64,000 nt of DNA from Propionimicrobium lymphophilum DSM 4903. GTDB lineage: Bacteria > Actinomycetota > Actinomycetes > Propionibacteriales > Propionibacteriaceae. The notes beneath the pieces were generated by a model. It searched no databases. It had not been told where the DNA came from and worked only from the letters and a program-made list of their open reading frames with translations. Within the stretch, counting starts at the first letter, position 1. Each line of letters opens with the position of its first letter. Position numbers and translations under genes: made by a program. This document shows, piece by piece, positions 39,139 to 48,103 of this stretch. The stretch is taken from the NCBI RefSeq assembly GCF_000423485.1, contig NZ_KE384026.1, positions 1 through 64,000 on the forward strand, written 5' to 3'.

Positions 39139-39384
39139 ATGAACGGGGCTATTTTGACGGTTTCGATCATCTTGGTCGTACTCAGCGTTATTCTCACAGC
39201 GTTCATTCTTTTGCACAAAGGAAAGGGTGGCGGCCTATCCGACCTGTTCGGTGGTGGCATGACCACGGCGATGAGTGGCACCTCCGTTGCCGAGCGCAAC
39301 CTAAACCGCATCACCGTTATCGTCGGTGTTGTTTGGTTGGCTTGCATCTTCACTCTGCTTTTCCTTTACAAAGCATCTGCCTAA
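39139..39384 (+). CDS. secG: Protein translocase subunit SecG
   Basis: SecG is the small membrane subunit of the SecYEG channel. The 81-residue protein has two hydrophobic segments, AILTVSIILVVLSVILTAFILLH and ITVIVGVVWLACIFTLLFLY, joined by the glycine-rich loop GKGGGLSDLFGGGMTTAMSGTSVAERNLNR, which is the SecG signature. GAGAGGA precedes the ATG. The tpiA-secG order is widespread in Gram-positive bacteria. Confidence 0.95.
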   Translation: MNGAILTVSIILVVLSVILTAFILLHKGKGGGLSDLFGGGMTTAMSGTSVAERNLNRITVIVGVVWLACIFTLLFLYKASA

Positions 39385-39414
39385 CTAACTAAACACTTCA
39401 AGGGGTACTAAAAG

Positions 39415-39771
39415 GTGTCTAGCGGAATAGCTATCCGAGGCAGCCGAATTGGTGGCAGTGCGTCTAGCGAATCTGAACGTGGCGACGCTGCTCCGAGGAT
39501 GCGCATTTCTTACTACTGCGCGAACGGCCATGAGACCAAACCAGCATTCGCGGTGGGGGCGGACATCCCCGAGGAATGGGAATGCACCAAGTGTGGTCTG
39601 CCTGCCGGCAAGGATAAGCAGAACACTCCTGCTCGTCCGCACACGCAGGTCTACAAGAGCCACCTCGACTACGTTAAGGAACGCCGTAGCGCTGACGAGG
39701 CCAAGCAAATTTTAGGCGACGCTCTCAGTATGCTCCGCGCTCGTCGTGCAGCGGGCGAAGTAATCTACTAA
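39415..39771 (+). CDS. rbpA: RNA polymerase-binding protein RbpA
   Basis: RbpA is an actinobacteria-specific factor that binds RNA polymerase and group 1/2 sigma factors and stabilises open complexes. The 118-residue protein has the N-terminal tail, the core YYCANGHETKPAFAVGADIPEEWECTKCGLPA with its Cys and His residues, then the basic linker and the sigma-interacting helix YKSHLDYVKERRSADEAKQIL. Start is GTG at 39415, 30 bases after secG and behind AAGGGG. It converges on pgl with only four bases between stops. RbpA is relevant here because many promoters in the window have a -10 but no clear -35. Confidence 0.96.
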   Translation: MSSGIAIRGSRIGGSASSESERGDAAPRMRISYYCANGHETKPAFAVGADIPEEWECTKCGLPAGKDKQNTPARPHTQVYKSHLDYVKERRSADEAKQILGDALSMLRARRAAGEVIY

Positions 39772-39775
39772 TTCC

Positions 39776-40504
39776 CTAGAGCTTGCATTCGTGGTAGGGC
39801 AGCCTGCTTGCCGCCCTTTGATCTATGAACCAGTGGGTCGCGTCTTGACCCGAAACCATCGAGGCAGGAACGTGTTTTCCCGTGATGCCTTCTTCGACGG
39901 CCTCGGCTTTTGAGTAGCCGCTCGCAAGCATCCATACCTCGCGCGACTCGTTGATCGTCTTGAGCGTGCAGGTGATTCTTTCCTTGGGGTCGTTCGGCGC
40001 TTCGAGAACCCCGATCACTCTCGCGTTGTCTTCGCTTAACGCAGGATCGTCGGGGTAGAGGTCCGCTACATGTCCGTCTGGCGCCAGGTTGAGTAGACAG
40101 ATGTCGAATTTCTGCTGGCCGAGCTCTTCCGCGTATGCGAGCGCTCCCTGCTGAGGATCGGCTGTAGAAGTCGGTGCGGGCATGGCGTGCGTCTGCGAGG
40201 GAACTATCGGCAGCGCGCCGGCTAAAAGCGATAAAGCCTGGGTCGAGTTTCTTCTGTGATCGCTGCTGGGCACATACCGCTCGCACGTCCACCAGAGCTC
40301 TAGCCTGCGTGCATCGAGATTAGTAGTCTTTGCTAGCTTTCCGAACGCCTTGTAAACCTGGTTGGCGCTATCGCCCCCGGAGAGCCCCAGATGAACCTTC
40401 TCCTTGGTGGCGAGTAGCTCGATGATCCTTTTGACTAGGTTGGCGGCGACGCTGCTGGTCAGTGTCTGCTCGTCGCTGTAACGGTGAACGCGGGGGTGAG
40501 TCAC
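39776..40504 (-). CDS. pgl: 6-phosphogluconolactonase
   Basis: Pgl hydrolyses 6-phosphogluconolactone in the oxidative pentose phosphate pathway. The 242-residue protein has the NagB/RpiA-like fold, with HLGLSGGDSANQVYKAF, the WWTCERYVPSSDHRRNS motif and LNLAPDGHVADLYP, where the catalytic residues lie. GTG at 40504 overlaps the opcA stop as GTGA and has GAAAGGA upstream. It is the last gene of zwf-opcA-pgl. Confidence 0.94.
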   Translation of the reverse strand: MTHPRVHRYSDEQTLTSSVAANLVKRIIELLATKEKVHLGLSGGDSANQVYKAFGKLAKTTNLDARRLELWWTCERYVPSSDHRRNSTQALSLLAGALPIVPSQTHAMPAPTSTADPQQGALAYAEELGQQKFDICLLNLAPDGHVADLYPDDPALSEDNARVIGVLEAPNDPKERITCTLKTINESREVWMLASGYSKAEAVEEGITGKHVPASMVSGQDATHWFIDQRAASRLPYHECKL

Positions 40505-41427
40505 GATTTCCTTTCGGAAAGATACTTCATGATCTTGTCGAACATCGGGTCGCCGTTTAGCTCGACTAGCTCTTCGCCCATGAGGTCTTCAACGTCTCGC
40601 CTTGAAAGAGCAACAGGGCGATCCGGCTGGCCTGGTAGCTTGATGATGCCTTGGGTGCCGATCTTCCGCTCTAGAACCATGTCTCCGGCGTCCGTGTGTA
40701 GCGTGACGGAGCCCATTCCTTCACCAGGTGAATCGATTCTCTCTACCTCGATATCGAGCATGAGGCTCAACCAGCCGGCAAGTAGCGCAGCAGGGGCTGA
40801 GTCGGCGGGTGCCACGATTTTGGCTCCGTTTGGTTTGCTCTTTGCCTGATCGACCATTGCGACGAGCAGCGCACGCCACTTGGTTAGACGAGTCCAAGAC
40901 AGGTCGGTGGTCGAAGGTTCGAAAATGTCGATCAGTTTTTCTAACGCTGCAATCGAGCTTGCCTCGCCATTCGGGCTTGCCGAAGTATCCACGATTCGTC
41001 TTGTGGAAACCTGCGCCACCTGAGAATCGTCGAAGGAATCCGGGAATTTATTCGGCCACCAGATGACAACTGGAAGTTGGGGCAGTAGCAAGGGAACGAT
41101 CAGTGACCTTGAATGATAAGCGGCCTCCCCAGCCAGCCAGAGAGTAATCATCTCTCCTGGCAGGCCGTCACCGATGCGAATTTCTGCATCGACGCCGGTC
41201 GATCCTTCGGGAACCTCGCTGGAATGGTCGCGGATGACCAGCAACACGCGCGATGGGTGAAGCTTGCCGGCCGCGAGCGCGTTAGCGCTAGCAGTGGGCG
41301 CATTCTCGGGGTTACTGACAACCACGAGAGTCAAAACCTGGCCGCCGGCTGCTCCGCCTTCTAGGCGTGCGTGCGTCAGCCAATCATTGATTTTTCGGGC
41401 GTCTACATTGTTTAGTCGAGTAAACAT
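40501..41427 (-). CDS. opcA: Glucose-6-phosphate dehydrogenase assembly protein OpcA
   Basis: OpcA is needed for full G6PD activity in cyanobacteria and actinobacteria. I start the gene at ATG 41427, which has AAGGAG close upstream; upstream in-frame sequence overlaps zwf. The 308-residue protein has LVVVSNPENA, the conserved PLLLPQLPVVIWWPNKFPD and a C-terminal segment RPVALSRRDVEDLMGEEL. It lies 16 bases after zwf and overlaps pgl, the standard arrangement. Confidence 0.93.
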   Translation of the reverse strand: MFTRLNNVDARKINDWLTHARLEGGAAGGQVLTLVVVSNPENAPTASANALAAGKLHPSRVLLVIRDHSSEVPEGSTGVDAEIRIGDGLPGEMITLWLAGEAAYHSRSLIVPLLLPQLPVVIWWPNKFPDSFDDSQVAQVSTRRIVDTSASPNGEASSIAALEKLIDIFEPSTTDLSWTRLTKWRALLVAMVDQAKSKPNGAKIVAPADSAPAALLAGWLSLMLDIEVERIDSPGEGMGSVTLHTDAGDMVLERKIGTQGIIKLPGQPDRPVALSRRDVEDLMGEELVELNGDPMFDKIMKYLSERKS

Positions 41428-41443
41428 TCTTCTCCTTAGACGC

Positions 41444-42970
41444 TTACGGCCTTCGCCACTCGAAGCCGTCTCGAGCGAGCATATCGTAGCTGCACTGCGG
41501 GCCCCAGGTGCCCGCCTCGTACTGCTCCGGGCGCCCGTTATCTGACCAGAAGTCCAAGACCGGATCCAGAATCTTCCAAGACAGCTCAACCTCATTCTGC
41601 TGCGGGAACAGTGGCGGGTCGCCGAGTAAAACGTCCAGGATCAACCTCTCGTAAGCCTCCGGGCTGCTTTCTGTGAAGGAACCCAGATATGAGAAGTCCA
41701 TCCGGACGTTTCTAATGTCCATCGTGGAGCCCGGCACCTTCGCGCCGAAGTTCATGTCGATGCCCTCGTTGGGCTGAATCCTCATTACCAAGGCATTTTC
41801 GCCTAGATCTTTGATGTTCTCTTTGTCGAAGCCCAGGTGTGGGATCCGTTTGAAGTTGAGGGCAATCTCGGTTGTGCGTCGAGGCATTCGCTTCGCAGTG
41901 CGCAGATAGAAGGGCACTCCAGCCCAGCGTCTGTTGTCGATGTCTACTCGAATCGCCGCAAAGGTCTCGGTGATGGAGTTCGGGTCGATACCGTCTTCCT
42001 CGAGGAATCCTGAAACGGGCCGTCCACCCTGCCAGCCGGCAGCGTATTGTCCGTTAGCCGTGTGGGCCGCGAGGTCCTTCGGCACACTAGAAGCTTCTAG
42101 TACCTTCTCTTTCTCAAGCCGCAGATCCCTGGCGTTAAATGTATTGGGTTCTTCCATGGCGGTGAGCGCGAGAAGCTGGAATAGGTGGTTCTGGATGACG
42201 TCTCTTGCTGCGCCAACCCCGTCGTAGTAGCCGGCTCGACCACCGATTCCGATGTCCTCGGCCATGGTGATCTGAACGTGGCTGATGTAGCGGGAATCCC
42301 AGATCGGCTCGTACATGGCGTTCGCGAACCTGAACGCCATTAGGTTCTGGACTGTCTCTTTACCTAAGTAGTGGTCGATGCGGAAGACAGATTCTGCAGG
42401 AAACGCCGCGGAAACCACTTCGTTGAGTTCCTTAGCGCTGGCCAAATCGCGCCCGAAGGGCTTCTCGATGATTGCCCGCTTCCACCCCTTCGACTGGTCA
42501 ACCATGTCGTGCTGATTGAGCTGCGTGATGACGAGCTCGAAGAATTTCGGCGGAATGGACAGGTAGAAAGCGTGGTTGCCTCCAGTGCCGTGAGAAGCGT
42601 CGTAATCGTTGAGCGTCTGTTTCAAGTTGGCGAATGCCTGCTCGTCGTCGAAAGCCCCGGAAACGAATTCCAAACACGCCTCAAGCTGCTGCCAGACCTC
42701 TTCGCGGAACTTAGTACGAGAACCTTCGATCACGCAATCGCGAACGTACTTGGCGAAATCTTCTTTAGACCAATCCCTACGGGCAAAGCCCACCAGGCCA
42801 AAGCCGGGCGGTAGGGCGCCGTGCTCGGCTAGATCGTAAATCGCGGGTAGCAATTTTTTTCGTGCCAGATCGCCCGTTACGCCGAACATAACGAGTACGC
42901 ACGATCCTGCTACACGCGGCAGCCGCAGGTCACTGTCGTCGCGAAGCGGGTTCAACCAGTTTTCGTTCAC
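41444..42970 (-). CDS. zwf: Glucose-6-phosphate 1-dehydrogenase
   Basis: Zwf oxidises glucose 6-phosphate and supplies NADPH. The 508-residue protein opens its dinucleotide fold with FGVTGDLARKKLLPA, has EKPFGRD and the catalytic RIDHYLGKETVQN near residue 200, and ends with an EAGTWGP segment. Start is GTG at 42970; TAGGGT lies six bases upstream on the minus strand without a clear ribosome binding site, so the mRNA may be leaderless. A terminator separates it from tal, so the zwf-opcA-pgl group probably has its own promoter. Confidence 0.97.
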   Translation of the reverse strand: MNENWLNPLRDDSDLRLPRVAGSCVLVMFGVTGDLARKKLLPAIYDLAEHGALPPGFGLVGFARRDWSKEDFAKYVRDCVIEGSRTKFREEVWQQLEACLEFVSGAFDDEQAFANLKQTLNDYDASHGTGGNHAFYLSIPPKFFELVITQLNQHDMVDQSKGWKRAIIEKPFGRDLASAKELNEVVSAAFPAESVFRIDHYLGKETVQNLMAFRFANAMYEPIWDSRYISHVQITMAEDIGIGGRAGYYDGVGAARDVIQNHLFQLLALTAMEEPNTFNARDLRLEKEKVLEASSVPKDLAAHTANGQYAAGWQGGRPVSGFLEEDGIDPNSITETFAAIRVDIDNRRWAGVPFYLRTAKRMPRRTTEIALNFKRIPHLGFDKENIKDLGENALVMRIQPNEGIDMNFGAKVPGSTMDIRNVRMDFSYLGSFTESSPEAYERLILDVLLGDPPLFPQQNEVELSWKILDPVLDFWSDNGRPEQYEAGTWGPQCSYDMLARDGFEWRRP

Positions 42971-42976
42971 TCTTCA

Positions 42977-42982
42977 ACCCTA
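42977..42982 (-). promoter_or_regulatory. -10 element for leaderless zwf
   Basis: TAGGGT on the minus strand, six bases before the GTG at 42970. Confidence 0.4.
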
Positions 42983-43024
42983 CGCGAATACTGACAAACC
43001 GATTTACAACGCCTAAAAAATGAA

Positions 43025-43058
43025 AACTGTTGGGCCGAATGAAATCGACCCAACAGTT
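43025..43058 (-). terminator. Terminator of tal
   Basis: AACTGTTGGG (43025-43034) pairs with CCCAACAGTT (43049-43058). On the minus strand the stem ends in TTTTCATTTTTT. Confidence 0.85.
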
Positions 43059-43074
43059 AACCGATTGGAGATGC

Positions 43075-44178
43075 TTAAGCCTTTGCCAGAGCTTCCTTCA
43101 CGCCATCAACGAGCTCGTACCAGCTGACGTTGAACTTCTCCACGCCCTCCTTCTCGAGAACGTCGAATACGTCGTTCAGGTCAATGCCGATCTTCTCGAC
43201 GGCAGCCATCGTCTTTTCCGCCTCATCAAATGCCGGAGTGATGGTGTTGCCAGCAACCTTGCCGTGATCTGCGAACGCGTCCATGGTGGCGCCTGGCATG
43301 GTGTTCACGCAGGGTTCTGCAATCAGCTCGGCAACGTACATGGTGTCGTCATACTCTGGGTTCTTGACGCCGGTGGATGCCCACAGCGGACGCTGCAGGT
43401 TTGCGCCCTTGGCCTTGAGAGCCTTGAAGCGGTCGGAGGAGAAGACTTCCTTGTAAGCCTTGTAGGCGAGCTGTGCGTTAGCGATTGCAGCCTTGCCGCG
43501 CAGCGCGAGAGCATCTTCGGAACCGATTGCCTCCAGGCGCTTGTCGATCTCGGTGTCTACGCGAGAAACGAAGAACGAAGCAACGGAGTGAATCTTGGAC
43601 AGGTCTTTGCCGGCTTCGAGTGCGTCTTCGAGGCCGGACAGGTATGCGTCCATTACCTCGCGGTAACGCTCGAGACTAAAGATCAAGGTCACGTTCACGC
43701 TGATGCTGTTAGCAATGGTCTTACGGATCGCCGGCAGGCCAGCCTTCGTAGCCGGAATCTTGATGAGGATGTTTTCCTCGTCAACCATGTCGTGCAGAAC
43801 CTTCGCCTGCTCGATGGTCGGCTCGGTCTCGTTCGCCAGCAGCGGGGATACCTCGATGGATACGCGACCGTCGTAGCCGTCAGTCTTGGAGTACAGGTCT
43901 GCAAAAATCTTGCAGGCGTCCTTAACGTCCATGCTCATCAGCTGACGAATGGTCTCGTCCAGGTCGGTGCCGGCCTCCTTGAGTTCGCGGAGCTTATCGC
44001 CGTAAACCGACATGTCCTTGAACGCCGCAGCGAAAATGGACGGGTTAGTGGTTACTCCGGTGACCGATTTCTCGTCAATGAGTTTTTTCAGGTCGCCGCT
44101 CTCGATGCGCTGACGAGACAGGTCGTCAAGCCAGATGGAAACGCCCGCATCGTGCAGTGCCTTAAGGTTGTCGCTCAT
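43075..44178 (-). CDS. tal: Transaldolase
   Basis: Transaldolase moves a three-carbon unit between sugar phosphates in the non-oxidative pentose phosphate pathway. The start at 44178 follows GAGGAGAG and gives 367 residues, the usual length for actinobacterial Tal. The Schiff-base lysine is in [13 protein letters not shown], preceded by [27 protein letters not shown] near residue 42 is the other family signature. Transketolase, usually next to it, is not in the window. Confidence 0.96.
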   Translation of the reverse strand: MSDNLKALHDAGVSIWLDDLSRQRIESGDLKKLIDEKSVTGVTTNPSIFAAAFKDMSVYGDKLRELKEAGTDLDETIRQLMSMDVKDACKIFADLYSKTDGYDGRVSIEVSPLLANETEPTIEQAKVLHDMVDEENILIKIPATKAGLPAIRKTIANSISVNVTLIFSLERYREVMDAYLSGLEDALEAGKDLSKIHSVASFFVSRVDTEIDKRLEAIGSEDALALRGKAAIANAQLAYKAYKEVFSSDRFKALKAKGANLQRPLWASTGVKNPEYDDTMYVAELIAEPCVNTMPGATMDAFADHGKVAGNTITPAFDEAEKTMAAVEKIGIDLNDVFDVLEKEGVEKFNVSWYELVDGVKEALAKA

Positions 44179-44295
44179 TTCTCTCCTCATTGATGATGGT
44201 GGCATAGCTAAAAACAATGAACTTCGTCGTTTTTCTGGCGCGACCTAAGCCTCGCCTTACACGGCTAGCTTACTTGGCGGGCTGAAGGTAATGAA

Positions 44296-44475
44296 CTAAC
44301 TGTAAAAATTTGCATAAATATGTTGTACGCTCTCCGCCAGCTGCACGAAATGTTCTGCGTTCTTGCTTCTGGGCTTTGCCACCGGACCCACATCCACCGG
44401 AGTTTCCTCGACGTCCAACGCTAGAACGAGAGGCAGCATTGCCTCGTCCAGATCAACGTTGAAACTTTTAGCCAT
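44296..44475 (-). CDS. Small uncharacterised protein (59 residues)
   Basis: I do not recognise this short acidic protein. It begins MAKSFNVDLDEAMLPLVLAL, has a Val/Pro-rich middle (VEETPVDVGPVAKPRS) and ends with an amphipathic helix (EHFVQLAESVQHIYANF). No signal peptide or membrane helix is seen. The start at 44475 is preceded on the minus strand by TAGAAT and seven bases, a pattern shared by several other genes here; an in-frame ATG at 44484 is the alternative. It lies alone between hppA and tal. The promoter-like pattern and lack of overlap favour a real gene, but support is modest. Confidence 0.5.
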   Translation of the reverse strand: MAKSFNVDLDEAMLPLVLALDVEETPVDVGPVAKPRSKNAEHFVQLAESVQHIYANFYS

Positions 44476-44542
44476 GGAGAACATTCTATTTTAAAGTCAC
44501 CGACAAAAATGGTCGCTAGGAGAATCTTGCAGGTCAAAAGCT

Positions 44543-44573
44543 AGGGCCGGACGGTTCCATGCCGCCCGGCCCC
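44543..44573 (-). terminator. Terminator of hppA
   Basis: GGGCCGGACGG and CCGCCCGGCCC form a stem with one non-Watson-Crick position; on the minus strand TAGCTTTTG follows. Confidence 0.7.
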
Positions 44574-44589
44574 ATAGTTGCTAAATCGC

Positions 44590-47139
44590 TCAGATCTCTC
44601 GCTTAGCCTCGCGGCCTGGAACTGGAGGGACGACTAACCCGTCTGCGGCTTGCTCGGTGACCACCACCTGGCCAGCAACATCTGCGGCGACCGAGCTTAG
44701 CTCCACACCCGTGCGCATCTGGTAGAAGGAGCGGTAGACGAAGACCATGGCGACGATCAGGAAGACCGCAGCCAGCACGTAGACGAGGATCGGGCTGGAT
44801 GCCTTCACCGAAACTGCCAGCTCGACCGCTAGCAGGCCGAACAGAGTTGAGAATTTGATGATCGGGTTCAGCGACACCGAGCTGGTGTCCTTGAACGGGT
44901 CTCCAACCGTGTCGCCGACGACCACCGCCTCGTGCAGCGGCGTGCCCTTGGCGTTCAGGTCAACTTCGACGATCTTCTTGGCGTTGTCCCAGGCGCCGCC
45001 GCCGTTGGCCATGTAGATGGCCTGGAACAGGCCAAAGATGGCGATCGAAATCAGGTAACCGATGAAGAACCATTCATCGACGAATGAGAAAGCCAGCGTC
45101 GCGAAGAAGACGCCCAGGAAGATGTTCAACATGCCCTTTTGGGCGTACCTAGTGCAGATCTCGACTACCTTCTTCGAGTCCTCCTCGCTGGCTCGCGTGA
45201 CACCGTCCAACTTGATGTTGTTCTTGATGAACTCCACGGCCCTGTGCGCGCCTGTAGTCACCGCCTGCATGGACGCGCCGGAGAACCAGTAGATCACGCA
45301 ACCGCCGGTGATCAGGCCCAGCAGCAGCGCCGGGTTGATGAGCGATAGGTAGCTGCCCAGCGGCCCGAACGGATCCTGTTGCGTCAACGTCATGATGATC
45401 GAGAAGATCATCGTGGTTGCGCCCACAACCGCTGTGCCGATGAGCACGGGCTTCGCGGTCGCCTTGAAAGTGTTGCCTGCGCCGTCATTTTCCTCCAGAT
45501 AGCGTTTGGCGTTTTCCCACTGCACCTCGAAACCGAAATCGCGCTTGATCTCTTCGTCGACTCCGTCAATTTCCTCAATCGTCGACAGCTCGTAGACACT
45601 CTGGGCATTGTCGGTTACTGGCCCGTAGGAGTCGACCGCGATAGTAACCGGACCCATGCCCAAGAATCCGAACGCGACTAGGCCGAACGCGAAGATCGAG
45701 GGGGCGATCATGAAATTTTCCATGCCGAGCGTGCTGACGATGAACGCCACCGCCATCAAAAAGACGATCGCAAGCCCGATCCAGAAAGCCGAGAAATTAC
45801 CCGCGACGATGCCCGAGAGGATGTTCAGGCTTGAACCGCCCTGGTGGCTGGAGGTGACCACCTCCTTGACGTGCTTCGACTTCGTGGACGTGAAGATCTT
45901 GACCAGTTCGGGGATTAGCGCGCCCGCGAGCGTGCCGCAGCTGATGATCACCGAGAGTTTCCACCACATCCCGTTGCTCAGGTCGCTGACCATCGCGTAG
46001 GAGATCAGGAACGTAAAGACTATGCAGACGGAGCTGGTTAGCCACACCAGATTGCTCAACGGCCGCTCGAAGTCCATCTCAGGGCTATTCGCGTGCCGAG
46101 ACCTGGTGAACACGTGGTTTACCGCGTAAGAGATCAGCGAGCCGATCAGCATGATTGTCCGGATCGTGAAGATCCACACCAGTAGCTGCACCTGCATTGA
46201 AGGGTCGTGAACGGCCAGCAGCACGAAAGTAATCAGCGCCACGCCTGTCACGCCGTACGTCTCGAAGCCGTCTGCGGACGGGCCGACAGAGTCTCCTGCG
46301 TTGTCTCCGGTACAGTCTGCGATCACACCCGGGTTGCGGGCGTCGTCCTCCTTGATGCCGAAGACGATTTTCATCAGGTCTGAACCGATGTCGGCGATTT
46401 TGGTGAAGATGCCTCCTGCGATACGTAGCGCGGAGGCGCCCAGGGACTCGCCGATCGCGAAGCCGATGAAACAGACGCCGGCGATGTCGCCAGGCAGGAA
46501 CAGCATGATGAAAAGCATCATGAAAAGCTCGACGCTGATCAGCACCATCCCGACGCTCATGCCTGCAGAAAGCGGGATCTCGTGGGTGGGGTAGGGCTTG
46601 CCGCGCAGCGCCGCGAAGCTGGTGCGCGAGTTGGCGAACGTGTTGACCCTGATACCGAACCAGGCGACGAAAGCCGAACCGAGCATTCCGATCAAGCTAA
46701 ACAGCAGAATCGTCAGCACCCGCCATGTCTGGAAGCCGACCAAGAACTGATAGTAAATGAAGACGACCGCCGCGATGAAGACCCATAGCAGGCACAGAAA
46801 CTTCATCTGTTGTACCAGGTAGGCCCGACAGGTCTGATAGATCAGTTCGGAAATCTCCAGCATTGACTTGTGCACGGGCAGCCGCTTAAGTCGCGAATAG
46901 TTATAGACGCCAAAGACCAACCCGCCGACACAGACCAGAAGACCGATCGTCAGTAGCGTGTGGCCGTTTATCGAATTCGAGAAGAACGAGACCGAGTCCA
47001 ATCGCGGGAGTTTGAGATTAGCCTCACCTCCTCCGGAGATCTGGGAGCTGGGCTCGTCGGAAGAGCAGCCGGCAAGGAGTGGAAGCAGCAAAAGAACGAG
47101 GCCGAAGAAACCTATCCGGCCTTGTGAACGTGATATCAC
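44590..47139 (-). CDS. hppA: Membrane-bound proton-translocating pyrophosphatase
   Basis: This many-helix membrane protein couples pyrophosphate hydrolysis to ion pumping. The substrate region reads KIADIGSDLMKIVFGIKEDD, then ADCTGDNAGDSVGPSADGFETYG. In the segment GNTFKATAKP a lysine stands where K+-dependent enzymes have alanine, pointing to the K+-independent type. The start is GTG 47139 behind AAAGGAG, giving 849 residues, longer than common actinobacterial enzymes. The N terminus is a signal-like helix ending LLAGCSS, which resembles a lipobox, followed by a short polar stretch before the first channel helix. The motif set differs from the usual actinobacterial type (DVGADLVGK). H+ rather than Na+ as the ion is inferred. 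Confidence 0.93.
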   Translation of the reverse strand: MISRSQGRIGFFGLVLLLLPLLAGCSSDEPSSQISGGGEANLKLPRLDSVSFFSNSINGHTLLTIGLLVCVGGLVFGVYNYSRLKRLPVHKSMLEISELIYQTCRAYLVQQMKFLCLLWVFIAAVVFIYYQFLVGFQTWRVLTILLFSLIGMLGSAFVAWFGIRVNTFANSRTSFAALRGKPYPTHEIPLSAGMSVGMVLISVELFMMLFIMLFLPGDIAGVCFIGFAIGESLGASALRIAGGIFTKIADIGSDLMKIVFGIKEDDARNPGVIADCTGDNAGDSVGPSADGFETYGVTGVALITFVLLAVHDPSMQVQLLVWIFTIRTIMLIGSLISYAVNHVFTRSRHANSPEMDFERPLSNLVWLTSSVCIVFTFLISYAMVSDLSNGMWWKLSVIISCGTLAGALIPELVKIFTSTKSKHVKEVVTSSHQGGSSLNILSGIVAGNFSAFWIGLAIVFLMAVAFIVSTLGMENFMIAPSIFAFGLVAFGFLGMGPVTIAVDSYGPVTDNAQSVYELSTIEEIDGVDEEIKRDFGFEVQWENAKRYLEENDGAGNTFKATAKPVLIGTAVVGATTMIFSIIMTLTQQDPFGPLGSYLSLINPALLLGLITGGCVIYWFSGASMQAVTTGAHRAVEFIKNNIKLDGVTRASEEDSKKVVEICTRYAQKGMLNIFLGVFFATLAFSFVDEWFFIGYLISIAIFGLFQAIYMANGGGAWDNAKKIVEVDLNAKGTPLHEAVVVGDTVGDPFKDTSSVSLNPIIKFSTLFGLLAVELAVSVKASSPILVYVLAAVFLIVAMVFVYRSFYQMRTGVELSSVAADVAGQVVVTEQAADGLVVPPVPGREAKREI

Positions 47140-47353
47140 TTTGTCTCCTTTGACACGTATGTTCACCAATACGCTATCGCTTGGGGTTTGCGTGACTTCA
47201 AGGTGGGCCGGTTAGCGGAGCAGTCTGGACATTCATACCGGTAAAATACTTTTTGTCTACCCATTCGTGTTCCAACAGGCGTCATGAGCCTCAAGTTGCT
47301 GCTTAGGATTACCTGCCTTGTTTTAATCATTTCAAATAGACAACATTGTTATT

Positions 47354-48103
47354 GTGAAATACGTGGAAAGCATGCAGGAAAACGCTGATGCCGCTCTCAC
47401 AGGTGCGTCCGACGACAGTTCCACCAGGCAGCGAGTTCTGGCCAGTTTGATGGAAGACGGGCCGCTCACCGCGGTGCAGCTCGCCGACGAATTAGATATG
47501 ACGACGGCCGGCGTGCGTCGACATCTCACCTCCCTATATGAGGAAGGGCTAGTTGAACTGCGCGACCCGAAAAAGGCGAAGAGGGGACGAGGACGTCCCG
47601 CTCATTACTACGTCTTGAGTTCAGCGGGCAGAGCAATGTTCGGTCAGGCCTACGACGAGTTGGCTGTTTCCGCCATTGAAGAGATCGAATCCGCAGCGGG
47701 AAGCGAAGGAGTGCGTCGACTCACGGAGAAGAGAATGGCTCCGGTTGAGGACGACTACATGAGTCTCCGCACTGAAGACCCGGACAAGACAATTCCGCAG
47801 GCCCTTGCGGAGGCGCTCAACAATGCCGGCTACTTCGCATCTGAAGAGACCTTCGAGGGCGAGGCCGACATCTACCAAAACCATTGCCCAGTGGCCAAGG
47901 TTGCGGCAATATACCCGCAGTTTTGCTCAGACGAAACCGAAATCTTGAGTCGGCTTGCCGGCCCGGGGCACGATATTGAGAGGGTCTCGACAATTGCCGC
48001 AGGTAGTCCACGATGCAGAATGCACATCGTCGGCGGGAATAGAACCGAATTCTTAACGTTGCCAAATAATGCTGATTTAAATATTGCGGAAGGTAATAGA
48101 TGA
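47354..48103 (+). CDS. sufR: SufR-type Fe-S cluster-sensing repressor
   Basis: SufR controls the suf operon according to Fe-S status. The N-terminal half is a winged helix ([46 protein letters not shown], basic wing [16 protein letters not shown]). The C-terminal half has the cluster ligands in [16 protein letters not shown] and a further Cys in SPRCRMH. Two starts are possible: GTG 47354 and GTG 47363; the latter has TATTGT seven bases upstream, a leaderless pattern. Its stop overlaps sufB as ATGA, so it is part of the suf operon and probably autoregulated. Confidence 0.93.
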   Translation: MKYVESMQENADAALTGASDDSSTRQRVLASLMEDGPLTAVQLADELDMTTAGVRRHLTSLYEEGLVELRDPKKAKRGRGRPAHYYVLSSAGRAMFGQAYDELAVSAIEEIESAAGSEGVRRLTEKRMAPVEDDYMSLRTEDPDKTIPQALAEALNNAGYFASEETFEGEADIYQNHCPVAKVAAIYPQFCSDETEILSRLAGPGHDIERVSTIAAGSPRCRMHIVGGNRTEFLTLPNNADLNIAEGNR

